Assembly: GCA_950059285.1 (NCBI GenBank)
Contig: CATLTV010000017.1
Location: 1 to 46,278 of the forward strand
DNA length: 46,278 nucleotides
Source: an uncultured Pseudomonadota bacterium
Lineage (GTDB): Bacteria; Myxococcota_A; Bradymonadia; Bradymonadales; Bradymonadaceae
Direction: 5' to 3'
Positions 18,001-25,375 of this stretch are shown here, one piece after another (positions within the stretch are counted from its first letter, which is position 1; each line of letters opens with the position of its first letter). The translations under genes and the position numbers were made by a program. The notes beneath the pieces are model-generated. The model had not been told where the DNA came from, ran no database searches, and saw only the letters and a program-made list of their open reading frames with translations.

Positions 18001-18484
18001 TCACTTCGTAGCTGTCACCCTTGACGTTCAGAGGGGTATGCGCACGATCGGGATCATAGAGCTTCATGTAAGAGGACTGTGCTCTTGCGCTCAATGCTCC
18101 AAGGCTTGTGGGGTGGCTTGGGTTGCCCTCAAGTTTGACAGGTCGTCCGACACGGGTCTTGACCAAGACGCCCATGTGGTTCCACACCGTGGCGTAAGTG
18201 TTAAACTTACCAATGCGGATATCCTCTGGACGGTCAACGTAAGGGACGATCTTCTCAACAGGGTTGCGCATGGCATCGCATCCTGTGCCTGCCACAGCTG
18301 CTGCGGCGGCTGCCACACCCGAGATTCGCATGAATTCGCGGCGTGATACGCGCAGATCATCGGAGCCATCGGAGAAATTGACTGTCACGCCACCATCGGC
18401 CTGACGGGTCATCATGACCTCTGCACCCGGCTCGGCCTTGGCGTGCCTTGGAATATAGGATGCTTGATTCTTTGATTTCTTCAT
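15071..18484 (-). CDS. actB: Alternative complex III iron-sulfur subunit ActB (molybdopterin-like/FeS fusion)
   Basis: About 1137 residues. A Tat signal (SRREFMRISG, near residue 50) is followed by an Ala-rich helix and AGTGC, which could be a lipobox. A molybdopterin-oxidoreductase-like domain comes next; in this family it holds no cofactor. The C-terminal third has four cysteine groups for FeS clusters: CTGCNACVIAC; CQHCENAPCETVCP; CVGTRYCSNNCP; and CTFCVQRIRR with CQQSCP. The last ~42 residues form a tail with ten histidines among Gly, Asp and Ala. I prefer ATG 18484; GTG 18490 is two codons earlier. A wire of clusters in ActB links the quinol site of ActC to the hemes of ActA. Confidence 0.95.
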   Translation of the reverse strand: MKKSKNQASYIPRHAKAEPGAEVMMTRQADGGVTVNFSDGSDDLRVSRREFMRISGVAAAAAAVAGTGCDAMRNPVEKIVPYVDRPEDIRIGKFNTYATVWNHMGVLVKTRVGRPVKLEGNPSHPTSLGALSARAQSSYMKLYDPDRAHTPLNVKGDSYEVTSFEELDLAVINSLKEAGTNGKIGILTASMSGSAQQGLINTIGKKFPNLKHYTYEAISDESILEANMASYGERAMPHYRFDKADMIISLQSDFLGDWFSSVEFTKQFSSRRNPEGNFNRMVAFEGMMTLTGANADERFRVRTSDLTYIAMALAHEVIVTKKVSTFAGSLGAVLGKFTPALVSARTGVPEADLKRIGQELAGHVNKALVVAGGVASSTPGGVRLEAAVNLLNAALGADGHTIERDLVSRQSLGEFRQLKQLVDDLNAGKISTLIIGQTNPVYSAPPELGLAEALKKATLVISCQDRLDETAVLADYLATSSHYLESWGDALPFDGIYSIQQPVIRPLYETRPFEESLLVWFAQSGLVPELAPFLTKDEKPVGNQAGNVVFETGSWYRFVRNHWEKEIYPKANAVNGFDAFWEAVLRKGVWISPEAKRKAPAFNLANTKALLPQSIDQASAVKGIELVMFSSIPMGDGDHANNGHLQELPDPITKHVWGSYLMLSPKRMDEAGVKNGDYVEIRPEGGERGLQFPVIMVPGMHDDVVAIPLGYGRTRAGEVANELGENGFMFSSISKDFGTKVLAGFAVSMEKTNKHEPLAVPQGSQLLDMHKRSNLMAITTLSDYQKDASAGIHAHPPLQDFWEDHKYSLKWGMSVDLSKCTGCNACVIACQEENNTAVVGRQGVIEGREMHWMRIDRYYRLPQTTEIDHKRSDPINDPMFAEEPYVEMREYLDNPRVVFQPIMCQHCENAPCETVCPVLATMHSTDGLNQMAYNRCVGTRYCSNNCPFKVRRFNWYNYSEDRSDTFFASIYPELKKHGRYNAAEPLAMGYNPEVTVRSRGVMEKCTFCVQRIRRAKWDAKKEGRTTMRDGDVITACQQSCPADAITFGNLTDPESAVSKMHAKQRAMTPLHEIGVESSVAYLTRVVNTAKIDLRDEEGFGHHGAGHGDDHGHDDHGAADAHGAKDEHKEAATGGDHH

Positions 18485-18815
18485 CGTCACTATCGCCTGG
18501 TCACTTGCCTCATCTCAGTCTGGATGCACGTTCTGGGAAGATAGGTGGAGAAAGATCTCCGTATCTTGCCTATTTGGCATCTGTGATGAGAAGGGCTGTG
18601 TCTTCTGGTTAGTTGATGTTCATGGTGTTGAACATGAAATCCGTTAATTACCTTCGTCTAGCAAGGTCTGCCTGATCGAGCAGGCTTGCTACTATCATCT
18701 TCACCTCACCTAACCCAAGCGCACTTGGGGGTGGTGCGACATTTTGCCACACCGCAGTAAGGCTGCTCTGTCTGTTCAAGCCCGTGTCATCGTAAGGCAC
18801 GGGACTTGTTGGCCA
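18485..18815 (-). other. Leader/junction between actA and actB with several hairpins, no gene
   Basis: No convincing ORF lies in this 331-base stretch. In order of transcription it holds: CCCGTG/CACGGG with an 11-base loop (18781-18803); a stem with GCCTG/CAGGC inside TAGCAAG/CTTGCTA (18659-18691, a bulge on one side); and ATGTTCA/TGAACAT with a 6-base loop (18616-18635). It is the longest gap in the operon. It separates the heme subunit from the FeS subunit, so transcript processing or partial termination here would change subunit ratios. That role is inference. Confidence 0.45.
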
Positions 18816-19325
18816 TTAGTAGTGGCACGTCACACAGTCAACAGGTGCATTATACTCTGGTTGTCTGTGACAGTTCACACACCAGCCCATGTTGAATGGC
18901 TTGACCACCTCAACAACCTCCATGGTGTTGACCTGGCCGTGACATGCAACGCAGTCAACGCCTGCGTTGATGTGTGGCTGGTGGCTAAAGCGAGCGTGAT
19001 CGGGAAGGTCGTGGACCTTGACCCATTCAATAGGCTCACCTTCTTTCCATGCCTTGTGGATCTTCTGAATCTCAGGACTCTGAGTCTTTACCAGGCTATG
19101 GCAGTTCATACATGTGTTTACACTGGGAACCGAGGCATGTGGGCCTTCGCCAACACTGGTGTGGCAGTACCTACATGGGATCTGGTTTTGGCCAGCGTGC
19201 AACTGGTGACTGAACTTGATGGGTTGCTCTGGTGCATATCCTTCACGAGGATTGATACACGCGTTAAAACCAATCAGTCCCATCACTGTGGAAATTATGC
19301 TTATCTTCAGGAAACGATTACGCAT
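18816..19325 (-). CDS. actA: Alternative complex III pentaheme cytochrome c ActA
   Basis: A 169-residue protein with an N-terminal hydrophobic segment (residues 7-22) that may be a membrane anchor or a lipoprotein signal (GFNAC). Five heme c sites follow: CRYCH, CMNCH, CVACH, CVNCH and CVTCH, with extra histidines (FSHQLH, FSHQPH) as distal ligands. This is the cytochrome c7-like pentaheme subunit of ACIII and the first gene of the operon. GGAGA precedes the ATG by nine bases. ActA takes electrons from ActB and passes them to ActE. Confidence 0.95.
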   Translation of the reverse strand: MRNRFLKISIISTVMGLIGFNACINPREGYAPEQPIKFSHQLHAGQNQIPCRYCHTSVGEGPHASVPSVNTCMNCHSLVKTQSPEIQKIHKAWKEGEPIEWVKVHDLPDHARFSHQPHINAGVDCVACHGQVNTMEVVEVVKPFNMGWCVNCHRQPEYNAPVDCVTCHY

Positions 19326-19790
19326 CGTTTACGTCTCCATGGTCAAGTGGGTGCTTTAATTAGCTGTCAAGGTCGAGATGGCACACGCCACCAAGAGTAC
19401 AAAAACGTCGCTTCTATCCCACGTGTTTTTGGGCTGTGTCAACAAGTTTATGGTGAACTTTCGAGCCCATGTGAATTGGATATTTTGCGGCTGCTCATTG
19501 TGTTGTCTGTCAAGTTCCTTAAAACGCTTTGCTTTTGTTTTGAGTAGGGCACTGCATTGCGTTTCATGATCAGGTGTCTAGCTTTCCTGAGGCGCTGCAT
19601 TCTCGATGAAATATATCGGCGAGGATGGTTGTTTTGTGCTCCAGGTTGATCTGGTCTCGTTCGCGCATGTCGTCTCGTCGTGTGTTGTGTGACGCAAACA
19701 CATGCCGAAGAGTTTTCGACTCTGATCTGCGCGAATCTTAGCCGAAGATGTTAAATTGTGGGTGTGGTGTTTTGTCGCAGTTGGGGCGTG
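19326..19790. other. 465-base gap upstream of actA, no gene seen
   Basis: The MFS gene ends at 19791 and actA starts at 19325, both on the minus strand. Open frames here are short or antisense extensions with no ribosome site or family resemblance. A second TTGACA-like box lies at 19513-19508 without a well placed -10. A small dyad (AGAGT/ACTCT) lies around 19710-19724. I see no convincing intrinsic terminator for the MFS gene. This gap should hold the main promoter of the respiratory operon. Confidence 0.4.
19413..19442 (-). promoter_or_regulatory. Candidate promoter of the ACIII-oxidase operon
   Basis: On the minus strand TTGACA (19442-19437, perfect -35) is followed after 18 bases by GATAGA (a weak -10). 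The start of transcription would fall about 80-90 bases before actA. The -10 is poor, so this is a suggestion only. Confidence 0.3.
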
Positions 19791-21044
19791 TTATGCATTT
19801 TGTGCCTCTTTTGAGGTTGCAGATGCCTTCGCCCAGAACGCAATACTCAGCAGCATGACTACACCTGCTGCGATGAAGGGTGACTGTTTGGAGACCGAGT
19901 CAAATAGCCATCCTCCGACCAGTGGGCCAATAATTCGTCCCGCGCTGTTTGCGCTCTGCTGGATTCCCATCAGCGCGCCAGACTCATGAGGTCCTCTGGC
20001 CTGTGCGCTCATCATGGAAAGGCTCGCAGGTTGTGTCAGTGCTCGTCCGATCGCGGCGAGCGCCAACCAGGCAAGCAGGAACCATAGCACCTGATAGGTG
20101 GTTGCAAGGAGGAGACCTGTACCAAGGGCGATCCCTCCAAGGATCATCATCTTACGATCGCCGATCTTCCTTGAGATCCTTCCTACCGCACCTCCCTGCA
20201 CAAGAGATGCAAGCAGTCCCATGCTCGCAAAGATCATCCCCACCTGTCGCTCGTCGTACTGATAACGTGCGTTCATGTAATAGAAGAGTGTGGTTTCCAT
20301 GATGGTCACTGCAATGGAGTAACCCACGAGAAACCTTGTGAGGTGCGCGACTTCCTTGCGCTCAAGAAACTGTGAGGGCTTGATGTCTGCGGCCTGTCCC
20401 TTGAAGAGTTCGCGGCGTTTCTTGCGCTCTTCAGAGGATCGGGTGGGTTCTTTTAACAGGATGGAGCCCACGATAAGTGCGATGATGTTAAGCGCGCTGG
20501 AGACAATAAAGGGGAGGCCCACGCCAAGTGCCCCTGGCGTGTCCGGGGCGAGGTAGCTGATCATGGCGCCAAGTGCAGGTCCAAATGTAAACCCAAGACC
20601 AAAGCCAATGCCGATGACAGCCATTCCCTTGCTGCGATCCTTGATCGGTGTGACGTCTGCGATATATGCCGATGCTGTGGCGACATTGCCCGAGAAGATG
20701 CCTGCACAGAAGCGGATCACAAACAAGGCGATCAGCGTGGGGCTAAATGCAGTCAGGAGATCAATGATGGATGCAAACAATAGCGTCAGCAGCAAGGTCT
20801 TCTTGCGCCCGATGCGATCGGAGAGGCTGCCCCATCGAGGGGCCATGATGAACTGTCCGAGCGCTTGCAGTGTAAACAGCAGTCCAACAGAGAGGCCAGT
20901 GCCTCCCATATCCTTGCATAGTGCAGGCAGGATAGGGATGGCGATGCCAAAGGCGGTCAGGTTGATGAACAGAACCAGGAAGATCCTCAGAAGAGGGCGG
21001 CTTTGGCCTGTGACGGGGGTATCTGTGGGGTGTTGTGTGGTCAT
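19791..21044 (-). CDS. MFS transporter, probable drug or small-molecule exporter
   Basis: A 417-residue, 12-helix major facilitator from ATG 21044. The family loop motif is visible as RWGSLSDRIGRKK between helices 2 and 3, and the antiporter-type motif in helix 5 as GIGFGLGFTFGPALGAMI. This pattern is closest to the TetA/drug:H+ antiporter type. The substrate cannot be told from sequence. The reading frame continues 62 codons upstream (to 21230) with a hydrophilic, unconserved stretch, so I chose the ATG that starts MTTQHPTD; no strong ribosome site marks either start. It is monocistronic and divergent from the CorC-type gene. Confidence 0.9.
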   Translation of the reverse strand: MTTQHPTDTPVTGQSRPLLRIFLVLFINLTAFGIAIPILPALCKDMGGTGLSVGLLFTLQALGQFIMAPRWGSLSDRIGRKKTLLLTLLFASIIDLLTAFSPTLIALFVIRFCAGIFSGNVATASAYIADVTPIKDRSKGMAVIGIGFGLGFTFGPALGAMISYLAPDTPGALGVGLPFIVSSALNIIALIVGSILLKEPTRSSEERKKRRELFKGQAADIKPSQFLERKEVAHLTRFLVGYSIAVTIMETTLFYYMNARYQYDERQVGMIFASMGLLASLVQGGAVGRISRKIGDRKMMILGGIALGTGLLLATTYQVLWFLLAWLALAAIGRALTQPASLSMMSAQARGPHESGALMGIQQSANSAGRIIGPLVGGWLFDSVSKQSPFIAAGVVMLLSIAFWAKASATSKEAQNA

Positions 21045-21492
21045 TGCTCTACGGGGGTTGGAGTAAGGAACATCCAGTGGGATGTGTTCTATACTTGAAT
21101 TGTCGCGTGATTCAAGTGCGCAATTCCCCTCAGTTCGTGTGCCACATTGCTCTTGAACTGTAGGTGTTTGGCAATTCTTGACAGCCTTGTTATGTGTGCT
21201 CATACTCTGATTTTGGTGTGTGCATGTCATGCATCATGAATCAAGGTATGAAACTTGTTTGTAAACCTGTCGCTCTGTTGTATATGGAACCTGATACATT
21301 CATATGCCCGAGCGGACATGTGATCTTAGGTTTGGATGTGTTTGCATCATTCAACCCATTTTACCGACACTTTTTGAGTATATAGGATATGATGGACGTT
21401 CCTGAATCCTCGACAGAACCTCCCCCTTCGTGTTGTACACACATCTCACCATGCATTCTCAGTGAATCATCGTTACCGTGTCGAGGTTTAAG
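21045..21492. other. Divergent intergenic region between MFS and CorC-type genes
   Basis: About 450 bases. The minus-strand frame of the MFS gene stays open to 21230, but the encoded stretch looks non-conserved. A 63-codon plus-strand frame (21194-21385) has no ribosome site or family likeness. Promoters for both flanking genes must lie here; TATAGGATATGAT at 21381-21393 is AT-rich and -10-like, without a matched -35. Confidence 0.3.
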
Positions 21493-22818
21493 GTGAGCAT
21501 TGATTCAACTGTGTTATGGGAAGCCGCAGGTATTGTGGCGTGTTTGGTGGTGAGTGCGTTTTTCTCAAGTTCAGAGACAGCGCTTACGAGCTTGACCAGT
21601 CCTCAGGCTCACCAACTGATTGAAGAGAAGGGGGCAAACTCGCTGAAGCTCTGGGTGGAGAAGCCCATTCAAGTGCTTACGGCGATTTTGATTGGCAACA
21701 ACATTGTCAACATTACTGCATCGGCTCTGGCCACGGACCTTGCGAACCGTTTGCTTAGCAACACCAGCGCGAGTGACTGGGCGATCCCTGCTGCGGTGGG
21801 TATCATGACATTCTTGCTCCTTACATTTGGAGAGATCACCCCCAAGGCGATCGCGACCAAGATGTACAAGGAGCTTGCACCAGGCATGATGACGGTGTTG
21901 AGGCTCTTTCATGTCCTCTTCAAGCCCTTCACTGTGGTCTTTGTCAAGATGACGCGCACCACCATGGTGTGGCTTGGTAATGATCCCAATGAGGCGACGC
22001 CTTTTGTGACCGCAGAGGACATCGAATACATGATCGACCTTGGCTCACGTGAAGGCACCTTCTCTGAAGATCGCGAGCGTATGCTTCGCTCCGTGTTTGA
22101 GTTCAATGACACCTCCGTGCGAGAGGTCATGGTGCCAAGGACGGATGCTGTGTTCCTGAGCGTGGATATGGATCTGCAAGAGATCGTGGATACCGTTGAG
22201 GGATGTGGTCACAGTAGGCTCCCTGTATATGAGGAGATGGTGGATAACATTGTTGGCATTTTTTATGTCAAGGATATCATCCGTCTGATCGGTCATAACA
22301 AGGATGCCGAGAACTTCGATCTTCGTGGTGTGGTGCGCAAGCCTTTCTTTGTGCCCGAGTCCAAGGGGATTGCAGATCTCTTTAGTGAGTTTCAGCACAG
22401 CCACATTCATATGGCGATCGTTGTCGACGAGTTCGGCGGTACGTCAGGTCTGATCACGTTGGAGGACATCATTGAAGAGTTCTTTGGTGAGATTCAGGAT
22501 GAGTACGATCTTGAGCCCGAGCAAATTGTGCGGATCTCCGAGGAGGTGGTGAGGGCTGATGCTCGCGTCTCTATTTATGACATCGAACACTTCTTTGACG
22601 TCGAGTTCCCCGAGGATGGTGATTATGAGACGCTTGGAGGCTTTCTGATGACACAATCGGGTACGGTGCCTTCCTTGAATGATGAAATTCGCTGGAAGAG
22701 TCTCTTGTTCAAGGTTGTGGAAGCCGACGAGAAGAAGGTGATCTCTGTGGATATTGAGCAGGATTTGTCCTCATCAGAGCTTGGTCATGAAGAGAGCGAG
22801 AAGCAGCTTGTTGTCTAG
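21493..22818 (+). CDS. CNNM/CorC-HlyC family membrane protein (DUF21, CBS pair, CorC_HlyC domain)
   Basis: 441 residues from GTG 21493. An N-terminal DUF21 (CNNM) transmembrane region carries SAFFSSSETALTSL, with the glycine/asparagine block ILIGNNIVNITASALAT and the motif FGEITPKAIA. A CBS pair follows (VREVMVPRTDAVFL, then GHSRLPVYEE, NIVGIFYVKDII and HMAIVVDEFGGTSGLITLEDIIEE). The C-terminus is the transporter-associated CorC_HlyC domain (YETLGGFLM). Members are linked to magnesium/cobalt efflux or to membrane integrity. GTG 21493 is preceded by GAGG at six bases; a GTG at 21478 is also in frame. It is likely cotranscribed with the lolA-like gene 168 bases downstream. Confidence 0.92.
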   Translation: MSIDSTVLWEAAGIVACLVVSAFFSSSETALTSLTSPQAHQLIEEKGANSLKLWVEKPIQVLTAILIGNNIVNITASALATDLANRLLSNTSASDWAIPAAVGIMTFLLLTFGEITPKAIATKMYKELAPGMMTVLRLFHVLFKPFTVVFVKMTRTTMVWLGNDPNEATPFVTAEDIEYMIDLGSREGTFSEDRERMLRSVFEFNDTSVREVMVPRTDAVFLSVDMDLQEIVDTVEGCGHSRLPVYEEMVDNIVGIFYVKDIIRLIGHNKDAENFDLRGVVRKPFFVPESKGIADLFSEFQHSHIHMAIVVDEFGGTSGLITLEDIIEEFFGEIQDEYDLEPEQIVRISEEVVRADARVSIYDIEHFFDVEFPEDGDYETLGGFLMTQSGTVPSLNDEIRWKSLLFKVVEADEKKVISVDIEQDLSSSELGHEESEKQLVV

Positions 22819-22986
22819 ATGATGGCTTGCCTGGTGCTCTGACGCTTGCCAGAAAAAGAATGCTTGAATGCATAAAATCAGGATGGACGACGTCTAGACT
22901 GTTGGAGGGCCTCCGGGCTCTCTTTTATGATGTGGCAAGCAAAAGATTTCCGTCTCATGTTGGGGCGTGTCTTGAAGGAGATAAAG

Positions 22987-23700
22987 ATGAAGAAGTCAAA
23001 ATTATATATGAGCTCGATCGCATTGCTTTGTGTGATGTGTGGTGTGTTGCTTCCCTCGGCGCTTGTCGCGCAGGATGCTGAGAAGAAGGAACTCTCTCCT
23101 GAGGCTGTCGCTCAGAAGATGCAATCCTTTTATGATACGACCGCCGATTTTCAGGCGTCGTTCAAGCAGGTTTATACTGACCTTGCAGCAGGAGAGTCCA
23201 AGAAGAGCTATGGCAAGGTGTATATCAAGAAGCCTGGCAAGATGCGTTGGGACTACTACAAGGAGAGCAAGGGCAAGCAAAAGCCCGAGAAGGCGATGGT
23301 CAGCGATGGCAAGGTCTTCTGGGTGTATGAGTATGAGTTCAAGCAGGTCTTCAAGGAGTGTCTCGCTTCAAGCAAGCTCCCCACGTCGGTGACCTTTTTG
23401 ATGGGTGAGGGTAACCTCCTTGAGTCATTTGATGTCAGCTTTGAGAAGTCCTCCTCGGAGGCAAAGCCTGTGATCAAGCTTGTGCCCAAGAAGCCTACCT
23501 CTCAGTACAAGGAGCTTCACTTTGTGGTGGATGGCAAGACCTTCCAGGTGCTCAAGACCACCATCTTTGACCCTTATGGAAACACCAATGAGATCGTGTT
23601 TAGTAAGGTGAAGTTTGATCAGAACCTCCCTGATAAGGGCTTCTCGTTCAAGCCACCCAAGGATGCTCGTTTGCTTAACCCTCAGAAGGAGTGTCCTTGA
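22987..23700 (+). CDS. lolA: Outer-membrane lipoprotein carrier protein LolA
   Basis: A 237-residue periplasmic protein. The signal peptide (MKKSKLYMSSIALLCVMCG...) ends at ALVAQ. The mature part shows the LolA pattern: a helix with MQSFYDTTADFQASFKQ, the strand GKVYIKKPGKMRWDYY, SDGKVFWVYEYEFKQV and a C-terminal FSKVKFDQNLPDKGFSFKPP. LolA ferries lipoproteins across the periplasm to the outer membrane. AAGGAG six bases before ATG 22987 decides the start over an in-frame ATG 20 codons earlier. The stop overlaps the next start (TGATG). The many lipoproteins in this window would be its clients. Confidence 0.92.
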   Translation: MKKSKLYMSSIALLCVMCGVLLPSALVAQDAEKKELSPEAVAQKMQSFYDTTADFQASFKQVYTDLAAGESKKSYGKVYIKKPGKMRWDYYKESKGKQKPEKAMVSDGKVFWVYEYEFKQVFKECLASSKLPTSVTFLMGEGNLLESFDVSFEKSSSEAKPVIKLVPKKPTSQYKELHFVVDGKTFQVLKTTIFDPYGNTNEIVFSKVKFDQNLPDKGFSFKPPKDARLLNPQKECP

Positions 23701-24611
23701 TGTCTGCCCTGACAAAGGATCAGCACGAAGGGAGCTTGCGTGATTCACGAAAGCTCCCTCGTACGTTGTGCCAACCTCCAGGAGGCACAAAGAGCTGTGG
23801 TGCATGCTGTGGGATGTATAACCAGCGCGATGAGTCTTCTCATGTGGCGCTGTTATCTCGCCTTGTGCAACGCACGCACGCTTACCTCAATGAGGTTGAT
23901 ATTCACGAGACTTCCACATTGCAGGATTTTCGACAACGCCACGAGCCTGCGCCCGAAATGAAGCTCCTTGATGGTCTGCCTAGCTGTCCATTTTTGGGGC
24001 TGCTTGATGCCGATGATACAAGGCTTCAGGGGGAAGAGCCTGTCGCATATGCATCGACATTACGTGTGGGTTGTATGGTCCACCCGTTTCAGAATGATGG
24101 AGTGGATGGTCGTGACTGTGGTGTGTATGACCGCTTTATTTGCGAGGACTATCTTTGTGCGGCGCATGATGTGATGCGTCATGAAGAGAAGTGGCTAGTG
24201 TTGACTGCGGTTAAGGATAGCTATCTGTATGGGCTCGTGGTGACAGACACACGTTTTGTGCGTGAGTTGTTTGAGTGCACCGCAGACCTTAACGGGATGT
24301 ATCCACCTTTTCGCGTATTGACTCGTCTTGAATCAATAGAGGCGGCGAGCAGTTACTTTGAACTCAAGAGAGACTGGCCCTTTCGTGCTTCTGTGGATGG
24401 GATCTTTGGTCAAGTCGTGCCACTTCAGGATCTGGATACCGATCGGCGACCTGGTCCATCCGAGTCTCTTGGTGTTGAGCCTGATGAGACGGAGAGCATC
24501 TTGCGTTGTCTTGGGACGTCGGTCGATTCCCTTGAACAGTTGGAGCAGGCAAGGGCGCTTGTCCAGGAGAGGATTCAGGCCTTTGCTCGCGCCACTGAGC
24601 TTGAGGTCTAG
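23700..24611 (+). CDS. YkgJ-like cysteine-cluster protein, long form
   Basis: A 303-residue soluble protein with a CxxCC cluster near residue 30 (SCGACCGMYN) and later cysteines in SCPFLG, GCMVHPF, DCGVYDRFICEDYLC. This spacing resembles YkgJ/FliB-type zinc- or iron-chelating proteins. The rest of the protein is longer than usual, with an unrecognised C-terminal helical part. The start overlaps the lolA stop (TGATG), and AGAAGGAG lies upstream inside lolA, so the two are translationally coupled. The biochemical role is unknown. It faces a shorter cysteine-cluster gene on the other strand. Confidence 0.75.
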   Translation: MSALTKDQHEGSLRDSRKLPRTLCQPPGGTKSCGACCGMYNQRDESSHVALLSRLVQRTHAYLNEVDIHETSTLQDFRQRHEPAPEMKLLDGLPSCPFLGLLDADDTRLQGEEPVAYASTLRVGCMVHPFQNDGVDGRDCGVYDRFICEDYLCAAHDVMRHEEKWLVLTAVKDSYLYGLVVTDTRFVRELFECTADLNGMYPPFRVLTRLESIEAASSYFELKRDWPFRASVDGIFGQVVPLQDLDTDRRPGPSESLGVEPDETESILRCLGTSVDSLEQLEQARALVQERIQAFARATELEV

Positions 24612-24629
24612 CAGAAGGTTGACTCACTG

Positions 24630-24752
24630 ATGGAATTTGCCCTCAATAGTCAGGACTTTGATCCTACCTGTGTGCTGGTCAGTGCATGGCTCATCGTCGC
24701 GTTCGCGCTGGGCGTCTGGTATCTGACCTCGTCGCGCTCTAATCATCCATGA
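24630..24752 (+). CDS. Possible 40-residue single-helix membrane protein
   Basis: A short ORF (MEFALNSQDFDPTCVLVS..., ending SRSNHP) with one clear hydrophobic helix of about 20 residues (VLVSAWLIVAFALGVWYL). It follows the cysteine-cluster gene by 18 bases. Its last 14 bases overlap the 3' end of the convergent gene. GAAGG lies about 11 bases upstream, too far to be a strong ribosome site. The hydrophobic pattern is the only positive sign. Confidence 0.35.
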   Translation: MEFALNSQDFDPTCVLVSAWLIVAFALGVWYLTSSRSNHP

Positions 24753-25152
24753 AAGGATCGTCCTTCATCTGAGCTTCGATCTCGGATGAGGGGTGTTCCT
24801 TGCCTTGATTTATCCCCTCACAAAAGAGTCCTTCCTCGGTCCAGGTGTCCTTGCTCTGCATGACCTCTGGCCAGAATGGATATGCTCTGCACTGCCATGG
24901 TTTGACCTCATGGACTGTGCAGCGATCATCCTTGCCAAGGAGTGGACATGCCCCCTGTTCTGGAATGGGGATGGCCCACAGTCCTTCGTGCTCCTGTCTT
25001 ATATGCGTCAGGGGGTTGGTGATGTGGTGTGTATCCATGTAGTTGATGATCTCTGCGAGCTCCTTGTCAGTGACGTAAACCTCGCCATGACGTTTGCAGC
25101 AAGCTCCGCATCCTGTACATTCAAAGCATATTTTTTGCTGGTCATACCACAT
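24739..25152 (-). CDS. YkgJ family cysteine-cluster protein
   Basis: A 137-residue member of the YkgJ (CxxCxxCC) family, with all signature pieces: CTGCGACCKRHGEVYVTDKE, then GACPLL, DRCTVHEVKPWQCRAYPFWP and a late FCEG. Family members are thought to chelate zinc or iron; the function is not established. The length is normal. It converges on, and slightly overlaps, the small membrane ORF and the longer cysteine-cluster gene. The start at 25152 has no strong ribosome site. Confidence 0.88.
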   Translation of the reverse strand: MWYDQQKICFECTGCGACCKRHGEVYVTDKELAEIINYMDTHHITNPLTHIRQEHEGLWAIPIPEQGACPLLGKDDRCTVHEVKPWQCRAYPFWPEVMQSKDTWTEEGLFCEGINQGKEHPSSEIEAQMKDDPFMDD

Positions 25153-25230
25153 GTGAATCCTCTCATCTTTGATTGACAGATAATTCTGTTGTTCTGTCTT
25201 TGAACACAGGCTATGACTGAGGGCAAGTTG

Positions 25231-25264
25231 AAAGTAGAAGGAGCCACAGGCTCCGCTCTACTTT
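25231..25264. other. Hairpin between divergent genes, with a third copy of its 5' arm before the next start codon
   Basis: AAAGTAGA (25231-25238) pairs with TCTACTTT (25257-25264). An inner GGAGCC/GGCTCC stem has a 3-base loop. The 5' arm sequence AAAGTAGA occurs again at 25360-25367, nine bases before the ATG of the next plus-strand gene, so the 3' arm could pair with either copy. No gene end lies next to it, so it is not an obvious terminator. Confidence 0.45.
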
Positions 25265-25290
25265 GTGTTGGTGTGTGTTCTTGTGCTGTG

Positions 25291-25331
25291 AGGCGACCGT
25301 AAGGGAGTCGTTGAAGGCGACCGTAAGGGAG
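25291..25331. repeat. 17-bp direct repeat, 24-bp period
   Basis: AGGCGACCGTAAGGGAG occurs at 25291-25307 and again at 25315-25331, separated by TCGTTGA. It lies between the hairpin at 25231 and the start of the plus-strand gene at 25376. It could be a pair of protein binding sites or a small tandem duplication. Confidence 0.6.
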
Positions 25332-25375
25332 CTGGAAACACAAGAATGACAGTTCTTATAAAGTAGAGTCCTTGT

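Noticed and set aside
18744-19547. A 267-codon plus-strand frame over actA and its upstream gap
   Set aside because: It is antisense to the pentaheme ActA, whose five CxxCH motifs are certain; no domain or ribosome site.
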